From Nemertoderma westbladi (taxonomy: Eukaryota > Xenacoelomorpha > Nemertodermatida > Nemertodermatidae), in contig JAUCBJ010004643.1 in NCBI GenBank assembly GCA_032718475.1, forward strand, positions 1 through 64,000: a DNA stretch of 64,000 nt, written 5' to 3'. A program made the translations under genes and the position numbers. This document shows positions 24,922 through 34,807 of this stretch, piece by piece. The notes beneath the pieces are model-generated. The model did not search any database. It saw nothing but the letters and a program-made list of their open reading frames with translations, and had not been told where the DNA came from. Each line of letters opens with the position of its first letter. The stretch's first letter is position 1.

Positions 24922-26657
24922 CAGTGCCGGATTAACCAAGGCATATAAGGCACGTGCCTTAGGGCCAGCCGAAAATACGGGCCATTTTTTCTCAGTGATT
25001 CAGCATTTCATTCAGCATTCCTTTGAAAAAAATTTTCTTATCTGAAAAGTCCACATTTTTTCCCATTACAATTTGTAGTGCATCTTTCGACTACTTCCTA
25101 TCATTAAATTTGTGGTAGAAAGTGCAATATTCCAGCTGTTATTATTTACTGGGTTCGAAACCAGACGGTAGGGAAATAAAAAAACATGGGCAGTAAAAGC
25201 TTTAAAGTGCTAATTATGAACAATGGAGAATCTAATTTTATTTACGGTATTTGTGGGAAATTATTTGTAGTCATGCACTTAAACTTTCTAGAACAACCAA
25301 ATAATGACGCGGTGACTTTGTCTGGATATACTGGAAATACATACCGTAGTATATGTATGGCGTAGGGTGTATGGACATACTGAGAAATAATATCGCACTA
25401 CGAATTAAAGTTGGAAAATATGTCGCCCTGGAGAGTAGGCAGTGCGAAATTATTATTTTTTTTTTTACCGGAAACTAGTTATATAAATATAGACCCTAAT
25501 AGATAAAAAAGGATTAATTAGTTGTAGATAAAATAGTTGTCGATAGAAAAAACGCGTAAATAACTCCATGTCACTAATTTAATTTAACCGAAATTCAGAT
25601 GTTCTGTCGCCGTGTATTGCATTTTGCACTCGATTGCATCACTAAATTCCCTACTACAGTACTTTAGTATTTTTTACTCAGTTGTCATCGTACGCAGCAC
25701 GCAGTCACAGTACGCAGCTTTAGGACTACTATCGTTGGTTTTGTAAAACATGGCCATTAGGATCTCCTAGAACCGATTTTGTAACTGCTACCCTTCGTCT
25801 ATCACAAAATATTTGATTCCAAAAATATAGCTCGGACATACTAAACTCTAAGGGAAAAAGCAGTCGGGGAGAAGTTCTATTTTCAACTGAGTTGAAATTT
25901 CAACTTTATTTTTTAAAATTCAACTTTTTATTAAAATTCAACTTTTGGAGTAGAGTTTAAAATTCATCTTTTTTTTAAAAATCAACTTTTGGAGTAGCTT
26001 TGGAAATACTGAAATATGGAATTGGAATCCATTACTGGTATTCCATTGTATAATAATTATGACATTCAGCGGTAATTAAATACATCGAATAAATTCCCGT
26101 AGTATCTCAGCTAATTTGAAAATGTAATCACTTAAAATGTTTTAAAAAAAAGTGTTCCCGATGGCGACGGTGAAGGTTGTTATTCCATCGGTAATGAGGG
26201 TTAATTTTTCGAGTTACATTCATAAAAACAATAAAAACACCCCTTCTGTCACGTCTTGGGGGCCTTCTGTGCCTCCTGCCATTTTAGAGTTGAATTTACA
26301 ACTTAAAAGTTGAATTTAAAAAAAAAGTTTTAAATTTCAAACTCAGTTGAAATTTGAACTTCTCCCGACTGAAAAGAGCAACTTTTTCTCCCGATTTTGG
26401 TCTAAATTCGAGCGAAAAAGTAACAATTTAGGAATAAAAACTATTTTTGCCAAGTACTTATTGAAAGTACTTAGTATTTATTTACACGCAGTCATCCAGC
26501 GAAAATACTTTATATTTCCTTCGCAACATTTTCACAATTTCTGTTGTTTTTAGCAGCTTTTTCATTTGAAAGATATGTGGAAAATATCAATTTTCGGGCC
26601 ATTTATGGAAATTACTAAAATGTGCCTTAGGGCCACCAGATGCTTAATCCGGGACTG
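24922..26657. mobile_element. hAT-type non-autonomous DNA transposon, 1,736 bp, with 8-bp target duplication
   Basis: The left end is cagtgccggattaa and the right end is ttaatccgggactg, inverted with one mismatch. Both sides are flanked by the identical octamer agtatgga (24914-24921 and 26658-26665). An 8-bp duplication with CAG-type termini is the signature of hAT elements. There is no transposase frame inside, so the element was mobilised in trans. It contains a nested foldback at 25861. Confidence 0.9.
25861..26371. mobile_element. Foldback element nested in the hAT element
   Basis: Begins cagtcggggagaagttc and ends gaacttctcccgactg; these are inverted copies followed inward by ttcaactgagttgaaatt and its complement. 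The five bases aaaag stand on both outer sides, a possible short target duplication. The interior is rich in repeated ttcaactttt blocks. No ORF. Confidence 0.75.
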
Positions 26658-26936
26658 AGTATGGAAGATAGTGATGGTTGTATTCTCAGAATTTAACTGC
26701 TACCGGTACTGTAGAGAGCCAGTAAACAGGCTCTAAGAAGAAAGGAACCACAAAACTTAGTAGATCTTCCTTTGTAATTGATTTTAGTCTGAACTGGTAA
26801 TATTAATAATAATTAATTCATCACCAACAATTAATTACACCAGCTATTAAACCAATTATATAAACCAGCATGTCCGTCCATCTCGCTTTGCGCGCCGTCC
26901 TTTTTTGCTTTTTACACCGCATCTGAGTCTGGAGTA

Positions 26937-28115
26937 CAGTCCGTATCTCATTCTAGATACTGTTTCTCAAACTGGGTACCTTTTCTCTTACCTCACTCTT
27001 ACTAACTCAAACCTGTCTGGTTTACTCAAACCCAACTCAAACTCGCGTAACCCCCCATTGTGCACTGCGTAGCATTCATACAACAAGCTGTCTGTGCTTA
27101 ATGGTCCACTCGCTTCTGTTATACTCTGCCTACGGGTAATTGATGGTCTCCTGCTGTTATAACATTCCCTAAACTTGATTTGTTTGTGTGTAATTAACTC
27201 CGGTAGACAGCGAGAATTAACTTGCAGACTCAGTGACTCAATTTATTTTTAAATTTCAGAATAAAAAAAATTATATGCTAAATTATTAAACTGAAGATTT
27301 ATTAATTTTTTATTACATTTTCTGTTAGTATTACATCGTCAATGTTGTTGAATGTTTCTAATGTTTAACTTTAATGTTTTACTAATGATTTACTAATGTT
27401 TAATTATCTATTACATCGTCAACACAATTATTCGCAATACATCCGGGTGTGGGTATCCCGGGCAAAGGGGTCAAAGGAAACCTCTGTAATTATAGACAGG
27501 GCCATATTTATGAGAGGGGGGGGGGGGGGGGGGGGGGGGGGTAGTGGGTTGGTGCGAGGTCCCCTATGTACTAATAATTCTTAATTAACCATTATATTTT
27601 TAAACTGATATGTCTTGTAAGGCACCAATTGACATCAAACAGACAGACAACAGAGCACCAATTTCCCCCAACAATATTCCCAGAATTAAAACTTTCTCTA
27701 CAAACAGACCGAGCCAGTGTGGTTTAGTTAACAACATACATTTAGTAAAGCCCACAAAGGAACTGCGTGATTGACATGTCTTTTATGAGACACACGCAAG
27801 CCGGCCTGCCCAGCTTACCGGTCGGCCAAGCAGCAGACAGAGGCCCCTTCCCCATGTGGTGCCTCACTCAACCAGAGTAATTATCCATCCCGTACAGGAA
27901 GAGTAATGCTGAGTATGGCACAGTTGGAAGTCAACCTAACTCAAACCATGGCGCCAGACTCTAGTTTGAGTTAGATTGAGCTGGCTGCATCTTTCTGATT
28001 TCTCAACTCTTACCCCAGTCTTACCTACTGAAATTCTCCGTTGACTATCATTAGTAAAAGGTTTGAGAAATGATACCCAGTTTGAGAAATAATATTCAGA
28101 ATGAGATAGGGACTG
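26937..28115. mobile_element. Inverted-repeat element, about 1.18 kb, TA-flanked
   Basis: The left end from 26937 (cagtccgtatctcattct, then tttctcaaactgggta) matches the reverse complement of the right end to 28115 over about 50 bp at roughly 85% identity. TA dinucleotides flank both ends, as for Tc1/mariner-type insertions, though TA is common here. Subterminal aactcaaac/gtttgagtt blocks are also inverted. The interior has a 26-G tract and no coding frame. Confidence 0.6.
27516..27541. repeat. Poly(G) tract, 26 G
   Basis: The longest G homopolymer in the window, inside the TA-flanked inverted-repeat element. Confidence 0.95.
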
Positions 28116-28448
28116 TAGGCTACATAACCAACCGAGTGATTCCCCGAACTTATATATTTTATTCTAAGTTTATTAGGAGGTGGAGGAGGGGGTGGTAACC
28201 TAAACGGAATTTTAATTTACTATGAGAACAATGCCCCGTTTATAAGTGAGCATATAATTAATGCTGTGAACCCTCGGTAACTTCTTGATGTACAGTTCAG
28301 TATAAAACATCAGGAATTAGGATTCCCCTGCTCTAAGAGCCCAAGGGACTGGCATATAACAGTACGGCTACTGGCTCTACTGCTGCCTGGTATAAACTTA
28401 CTTTCACAGGTCTGATTTCAGGTTATTTCCACTCCCTTGATAGTTTAT
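28116..28448. other. Spacer, no gene seen
   Basis: No frame or repeat recognised between two inverted-repeat elements. Confidence 0.5.
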
Positions 28449-29604
28449 TTAAGGGGGGGGGTAGCGCATTTTCTGACCAAAAAGTCGAATTTTTGAAACA
28501 TATCCTATCTGATGCAGAATTTTATGCTGAATCCAAATATGGAAACCGTTTCCCTATATCTTGCTTACTTTTCGAGATATCTGGGATAGAAGAGACTGGC
28601 TCCGATATATCGCGATATCGGTAAGGCGATAAAGTTTGGGGTTTGCATTCAATTTCTGCAAATTTCTGTGCTCATTGGTGCTAATTGGATGTCTCCACGA
28701 GAAAGAGCACAAAATTTTAATTGAGAAGGTATTCTTTTATGATTATTGGACCTACTGATCAGTTTATAAGACAACTTCATGTCTACGGAATGAAGACGGG
28801 ACTCAAATAAGCGACTCTGTGGTCTTTGAGGGATGACACGGAATAGACTTATCGGTCATCAGAGATCTTCAAAATGTATAATCTCCAGTTCTAGTGGTCG
28901 TACGGAGTTCGTTTAGGGCTCATTCGAAAGCTCTTTTCTCAGAGACCACTTCTCAGAGACCATTTCTCAGTTACCATTTGGTTTGGCAAACTCTTGAAAG
29001 CTGCCTGAGCAATCATAACTTGTACAAAATTTGCAAGGCATATTTTACCCAAATTCATGTTATGTTGCTTTAGAACCATTTTGTCTTAAATCAAATGGTA
29101 ACTTTGTTCTCTAAGAAAAGAGCTTTCGAATGAGCCTAAAACGAACTTCGTACGACCACTAGAACTGGAGATTATACATTTTGAAGATCTCCGATGACCG
29201 ATAAGTCTATTCCGTGTAATCCCGCAAAGACCGCAGAGTCGCTTATTCGAGTCCCGTCTTCATTCCGGAGACTTGAAGTTGTCTTATAAACTGATCAGTA
29301 GGTCCAATAATCATAAAAAAATACTTTCTCAATTAAAATTTTGTGCTCTTTCTCGTGGAGACATCCAATTGGCACCAATGGGCACAGAAATTTGCAGAAA
29401 TTGAATGCAAACCCCAAACTTCATCGCCTTTACCGATATCGCGATATATCGGAGCCAGTATCTTCTATGCCAGATATCTCGAAAACTAAGCAAGATATGG
29501 GAAAACGGTTTCCATATTTGGATTCAGCATGAAATTCTGCATCAGATAGGATATGTTTCAAAAATTCGTCTTTTTGGTCAGAAAATGCGCTACCCCCCCC
29601 TTAA
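28449..29604. mobile_element. Long palindromic foldback element flanked by TTAA
   Basis: The left arm (28453 to about 28985) is the reverse complement of the right arm (about 29086-29600), with arms of roughly 520-535 bp at about 90% identity and a loop near 100 bp. Termini are a G8-9 run followed by tagcgcattttctgacc, and its inverse. TTAA stands at 28449-28452 and 29601-29604, the target site used by piggyBac and Kolobok transposases. No protein-coding frame spans it; open frames in the arms are by-products of the palindrome. A transcript would fold into a very long hairpin. Confidence 0.85.
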
Positions 29605-29729
29605 TGTAGACCATACCTTGCCCATCTAAGATCCTGCAGTCTATGTAGCAGAAGTCAAGCATGACTAAACAGGCCATACAATGACTGACGGTGGACAGAC
29701 TTACTTTCTGGTGTCTGACTGGTGATAGA

Positions 29730-30310
29730 CTTAGGTCTTTTCACAAATTGACCAACATCGGATGCTGTTTGATCTAGACTGCTGAGCAGTCTTTGTGAGT
29801 CATCAAATGTTTCTTATAATAAATCCAAATCATCAGCAACGTGAAGGCCCATAAAGTGTATTGGTGGTTTTCCTCTATTTTTACTACCACCGGCTGGTTG
29901 TATTTCCGTCTATACAGTATAATGTTCTTTAAGAGACATTCGCTGTATAATCCGGCCCAATAATGAAGAGAAAAGGAGCACGCGTGTCACCTTTATGGAC
30001 ATCTCACGATACTTCAACTGGGTCGGTTTCTCCATCTGATGTAGAGATAAATGTTGTTAGTGATTGATTCCAGCATTTACATCATCAGAAACCCCACAAG
30101 CCGGAAGTATCTTAAACATGCGTGGACGGGAGGCACAATCATAGGCCTTAAGGAATTTTACAAAGTTGACGGCTAGATGCCTCGTAGACAATTCTTCAAT
30201 GATCCGACGAAAGTGAAAAAATGGGCTCCAGGGTATTTTTACCTATGAAACCCATATTGGTTGTCACGCAGGAACCTTTCAACAGAATCCTTATGCGGTT
30301 CTACATTATT
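29730..30310 (-). pseudogene. LINE reverse transcriptase relic
   Basis: No long frame survives, but minus-strand translation across several frames shows the order of a LINE RT. There is a KFLKAYDCASRPRMFKILP segment (motif A region, near 30130), an APFLFII segment (motif B region, near 29975), then VADDLDLL (catalytic YADD-type motif, near 29845) and a QRLLSSLDQTASDVG segment. The wording is closest to the LINE at 62.15 kb, so this is an old copy of the same or a sister family, heavily mutated. Confidence 0.75.
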
Positions 30311-31999
30311 CTGTTGAAACCGCAACCTTAACTGCAACCGAAATCAGGCAACAATACATTTTTAAATAATTAAAACGGATCAGTTTTATTAAGATTAACA
30401 GAAGGACCGATGAGCCATGAAACATCTGAAATGAACTCATTCATTTTATCCATGAACTACAGTACATATTTAACCAAAAATTAACTGAAGGAACTCCGGC
30501 AGAGCGGGCTTTGTGTTGTTATGGCAAACTCCCTAAGATAGCAGGTATTCTAACATTATGAAAATACCACCGATTTCGAATAGTGATAGTCGAATGAACA
30601 CAGATTTGGTATAAAAATAAATAAAAATGATAAAACAGAACAGAACAGAACAGAACTTAACAATACTATATTTAAGAATATAACGTGTTTAAATTTTAAC
30701 AAAAATAAAATAAAATAAACCACCATTGACAATCTTGACTTTCACAATCTTAACATTCACAATCTTAACATTCACAATAGCAACGTCCCAATATCATTTA
30801 TTGCATAAATAGACATAATAGTAAAGAACATCGTAATAGGAACAGTTCCTTTAAAAATAGAAAGATTCACCCAATGAAAGAGGTTTGTTAATATTTTCCC
30901 CTCTACTAAGAATTAAGTAGTACCAATTATTGTACCTTCAAATTGAAAACGTGAACTAAATCCATTGGTTCAGCCCATTGTCACTTTAAAGCAGTTACCA
31001 TCAAAAATCGCATAAAGAACTACAGTATATAAGGCTACTGTATTTCTATTAGTAGGCCCTACTACAGTATATAACATATTGCAAACGTTATCGTATAGTT
31101 TTACTTCAGGCCAAATACGTATATTATCCAGTGTGAAACCTCGGGTAAACCTCTCTGTGTGAAATTGGCTGTAATTCTCAAAACTTCCTATTGCAACACG
31201 AATAACAAATTTCACCGACCAGTTGAATACCGGTAATAGCTGAGATACTAAGCTTGATAAAATATTAAGACTGACTGACAATATAGATTTGTTGATGGCG
31301 ACGTTCATTACTAAACTGTATGAAGGGTAACTGTGTGTAAACTGTAGAAAACTGTACGTGGTTTGCCCTTCATTACATATCTTAAGAACATGCTAGTACA
31401 CTATTGTAGGCCTATTTATATTTTCTATTGCGCCTCTAAAGATACAGTATCATACGCTTGTCTTCAAATGCCATTGTACAATAATTAATATCGTAAATAA
31501 ATACTCCAACTGGCACCTTAAACAAATTTTCTCTACGGCAATAATAGAACCTGGCAATAATATGAGCTTACCTGACACACAGCCTTCGAAACGTAATGAC
31601 TGCTAAAATATTCACTAAACTAAGAGAACTCTACTGAAATAATACAACGCAAATAATCGAACGCAAATATAAAAAAGAATTACACAAAAAATACGACATA
31701 TAAATAAAGTAACTCCCGTGATATTTCCCGACCTCTAACACTATCCCCCAGTCGCTGTTGTGAATAAATACCTCGCGTGTCCAGCCAGACAGAGTAATAC
31801 AGTAGGACTTAAACTCTACCGATAACACCACTGACTAGTTTAGTAGTTAGTCAACGCGTTATCCAGAGGTAGGTAATCCGATTCTGGAACGTAAGCGAAA
31901 GAATGTAGAGCGCACGCGTCGGCCAGGAGTCGAAGTCGGAGAAATATATACATAGTTCCGGTTCCCACGGTTACTGGTGTTGGGTAAGGCAGATGGGGT
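30311..31999. other. AT-rich intergenic DNA with short simple repeats
   Basis: Contains a cagaa pentamer run (about 30635-30655) and a ttcacaatcttaaca duplication (about 30738-30780). A 112-codon minus frame (30970-31308) and two 60-66-codon frames near 31.6-32.0 kb show no motif and are not called. Confidence 0.5.
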
Positions 32000-32016
32000 G
32001 GGGGGGGGGGGGGGGG
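32000..32016. repeat. Poly(G) tract, 17 G
   Basis: G homopolymer in intergenic DNA, preceded by ggggt. Confidence 0.95.
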
Positions 32017-32127
32017 ATTGAGCAAATCCCTCCTCCACGAATAATATCTAGTTTAGTCTAATTAACTATGTTAATTATTAATTAATACAAAAAAGTTAAT
32101 AGTAGCAACAGCAGAATTGTAGTTTAA

Positions 32128-32190
32128 TTTTTGGAAGCAATCAGCTGATTTTAGCGTCGACTTTCCCCAGGAGAGGGATAAATTTTGATA
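32128..32190. repeat. Dispersed repeat fragment, copy B
   Basis: The partner of 2836-2900: same block order (aatcagctg, agcgtcga, ggagaggga) on the same strand at about 80% identity. It shows that the sequence bordering the giant minisatellite is itself a dispersed repeat. Confidence 0.6.
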
Positions 32191-32411
32191 TTGAAATTTG
32201 AATTTTGAAATAGCCCCACCCTACCTGGGTCGGAAGGGATAGTTGCAGGGACGGCAGAGTTTGATGTGGGGTTCCACGAGTGGTCAGTTGAGTTGCTCAG
32301 TTACTGGTAATTATATATTAACATCATGGGACTAGTGCCCTGAACGTCGCGAGTGAGTTTTACTCTTTACACACTGGGTCTCGACTGCCAACCAACCACC
32401 CTGACGTCAGT

Positions 32412-32430
32412 TACGTAATAGACAAAGCGG
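32412..32430. promoter_or_regulatory. CRE-like and bZIP-like palindromes side by side
   Basis: tgacgtca followed within a few bases by gttacgtaat gives a full CRE core and a PAR/C-EBP-like core. They lie about 2.4 kb beyond the 5' end of no obvious gene, so a regulatory role is only possible. Confidence 0.25.
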
Positions 32431-33625
32431 CGCGGCTGCAATTCAATAGTTCAAGTAATTAAATATAAACTTCTGTTCGTTTATAGACAGCACATACATT
32501 ACAGTACCCATCGCACACTATATAAAGCAGTTACATTGTCACATCAGTGTACATCAGCGTCTGTAATACGCGACACATAAATAGGCCATACTTGTCCCGA
32601 ATCGAATTCTATACAGTAACGAAACTACAGTACAGTATAATGTACATATAAATTGGTAATGTGCGTTATCGATATGTTTGTGTCAATAAAAAACACAGAC
32701 ACAGTGTATGTGTTATATTTCAATTAGCCTGAAAAGTAATGCACAAATACACAGTATATTTTTATTTCACTATTTTCTATAGTACAGTATTAGTGGTTAT
32801 GCAGTTATGGTAAATGGCAAATGAAGAGAACAAGCAAAACAACTCAATCGTACATTCTGTACAGTAGAATTCTACATGTATAGTAACGTGCATAATACAT
32901 ATTAAAAAGTACAAATTAAATATTTCACAAGTTGCTTTCAAAATTTAAAGTAAATTAAAAGGAATTAATAGTAATCAATTTATTAATTTCAGTAAAATGA
33001 TAATAAAATAATTGAAACACTTATGATTCGTTGATTCGTTATTTTTCTATTTCCTGTAACAGAATAATAATTATTTTTATATAATTAATGTAATGGGTTG
33101 CTAAAAAATTAAATATGGAAATCAAGATTAGGGAAGAAATGGATGGCCACGAATTTATAAAATAAATTCGTGCCAATCCATCAATATTGGTTAGCATTGC
33201 GTGTTATTGTTTAATTAATTGGAATGCGAATGTAATTATATTGCATATAAGTTATATAATATTGAATCATAATTGATATCTATCTCACACAAATATTTAA
33301 CATGATTACAATCAAATACATCTAGATATGAAATAATAACATTTTGTTATGATTTCACAATTATTGTTTTACTTTTCCATAGTGTAATAATCACTTACTG
33401 TTGTGTCGGGAATGCAGGGGGTGGGGGTATCAGTTCCAGATGTATGAAGGCCAGAGAGACAATACAATAGCCTGGAGGTGGGCGTTGTAGACTAAACTGA
33501 CCTACTGTATGTTTACTTAGTAATTATAAATATACTGTACAATATCGTACGTAAAAAAAATACAGAAATACAGTATGTTCCTATTTCGCGGTAATTCTAT
33601 CCACTGTATAAAGAATGAAAATAGA
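32431..33625. other. AT-rich intergenic DNA
   Basis: Many short tacagtat-type palindromes and poly(AT) stretches. No gene or clear repeat seen. Confidence 0.5.
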
Positions 33626-34807
33626 CTAGGATGATGCAGAAGTGCCGGTAGTAGTAGCGGATGTGGTACTCGTATTAGTCGAAGTGGTAGTAGAAGTAGT
33701 AGAGGTGGTGGTAGCCGAAGTGGCCGCAGCAATAGCCCGGGCTCTGGCAGTGGCAGAATCTGCCGGGCTCACAATCACGGTTCGTGGTTGGACCGCAATA
33801 ACAGGAGTAAAGGAAGGCGCAGCTGGCAAATACTGCATCGACAAGTTTGTCTGCTGGAGGGCAACGGATGGTGATATAGCAGCTATGTGCATATCGTGCA
33901 CAGATAATATAATATCATCTGTGGCAGCTTTGCCACACTTGTACCACCCCGAGATGGTGAAACCCCCCTTGCTCATTGATAGCCGTAGCCATTTTAGTTA
34001 TGTTCTCACGCAGGTTATTGCTATCGAACCGTGAGCGGGGCAGTGACAAAGCCTGACTTGACAAAAACAAATTTGTCAAACCCAAGCTCTGCCACAAATC
34101 ACCATTCTCGAATGGTATCAGATGATCGCTGGTTAGAGCAACCACCACAGCAGCCAATGCCCATCCTTCTGTAGACACCTTGTCGATGCAGCAGCACTGC
34201 ATCGTTGCCTTTCTCCTATCACAGAGAAATCCGGAGCAGGTAGGTCCCACTATCTGGGGGATGTCAAACCGCAGTTTCTCCCCCACCAGGCGAAAATCGT
34301 GGTACGCCATTTCTTCCTTGGAGGACATATCTAGAGGCAAAGAGTATAGACACTGACTTTGAACAATAGCAGGAAGTAGTGGGGAATGTGTATTTATAAT
34401 AGGATTATCCAAAGAGTGGTGGAGGTAATCTCCTGTAAATATAGGATCACAGATTTGGACCACCCCTCCAAGTTTTACCTCGCGATGGAGAAATAGATTG
34501 CGAGAATGGTTAGAATCGCGGGTAAAGATTGTAAAACATAGGTCTGAGTCTAGATCTCCAAGCACTACCTCCCGGTCAAAGGCTCCCTCTTTCTTGGCCT
34601 GCTTAGGTGGAGCAGACCCACCACCTCCGAACCCTGGCATTCGCCCCACACGTACAGTACGTAGGGGAGGAGGCGTTCTACCCGGGCAATCATAAGAATA
34701 ACTCCCATCAGTACCGTCTGATTAGGAACATACAGTTTCGATTGGTACCCTTGTACCACTTCTTGTATAGAAACCCGACGCCGATTGTTTATTCGATCCA
34801 TCCTCAC
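33626..34807 (-). CDS. Putative OB-fold/Cys-cluster protein of the Helitron-like element (three frames)
   Basis: Three overlapping minus-strand frames (34565-34807, 33915-34649, 33626-33976) read as one gene of about 390 codons broken by two single-base shifts; the outer two are in the same frame. In order: a basic N-terminus with SIQEVVQGYQSKLYVPNQ; a middle part with alternating hydrophobic strands (LCFTIFTRDSNHSRNLFL, then VKLGGVVQICDPIFTGDYL and NPIINTHSPLLP) that looks like an OB fold; a Cys cluster GPTCSGFLCDRRKATMQCCC; the segment GGFTISGWYKCGKA; and a Ser/Thr-rich tail. The second shift falls in a run of six G near 33967, with one G too many for the frame to continue. The gene is divergent from the Rep-helicase gene 3 kb away. 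An RPA-like single-strand DNA-binding role is my inference; I do not recognise the family with certainty. Confidence 0.55.

Noticed and set aside
25149-25164. ctgggttcgaaaccag, a T-arm-like sequence
   Set aside because: There is no A box or acceptor stem at a suitable distance, and it lies inside the hAT-type element. Not a tRNA gene.
29341-29629. Plus-strand frames of 63 and 74 codons
   Set aside because: They lie in the right arm of the TTAA palindrome and carry no protein motif.
30970-31308. 112-codon minus-strand frame
   Set aside because: No motif, no similarity I recognise, and composition like the surrounding spacer.
31840-32025. Pro-rich minus frame
   Set aside because: Produced by the 17-G tract; no conserved sequence beyond it.
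33642-34034. 130-codon plus-strand frame rich in Val
   Set aside because: It is the complement of the Ser/Thr-rich tail of the minus-strand OB-like gene.
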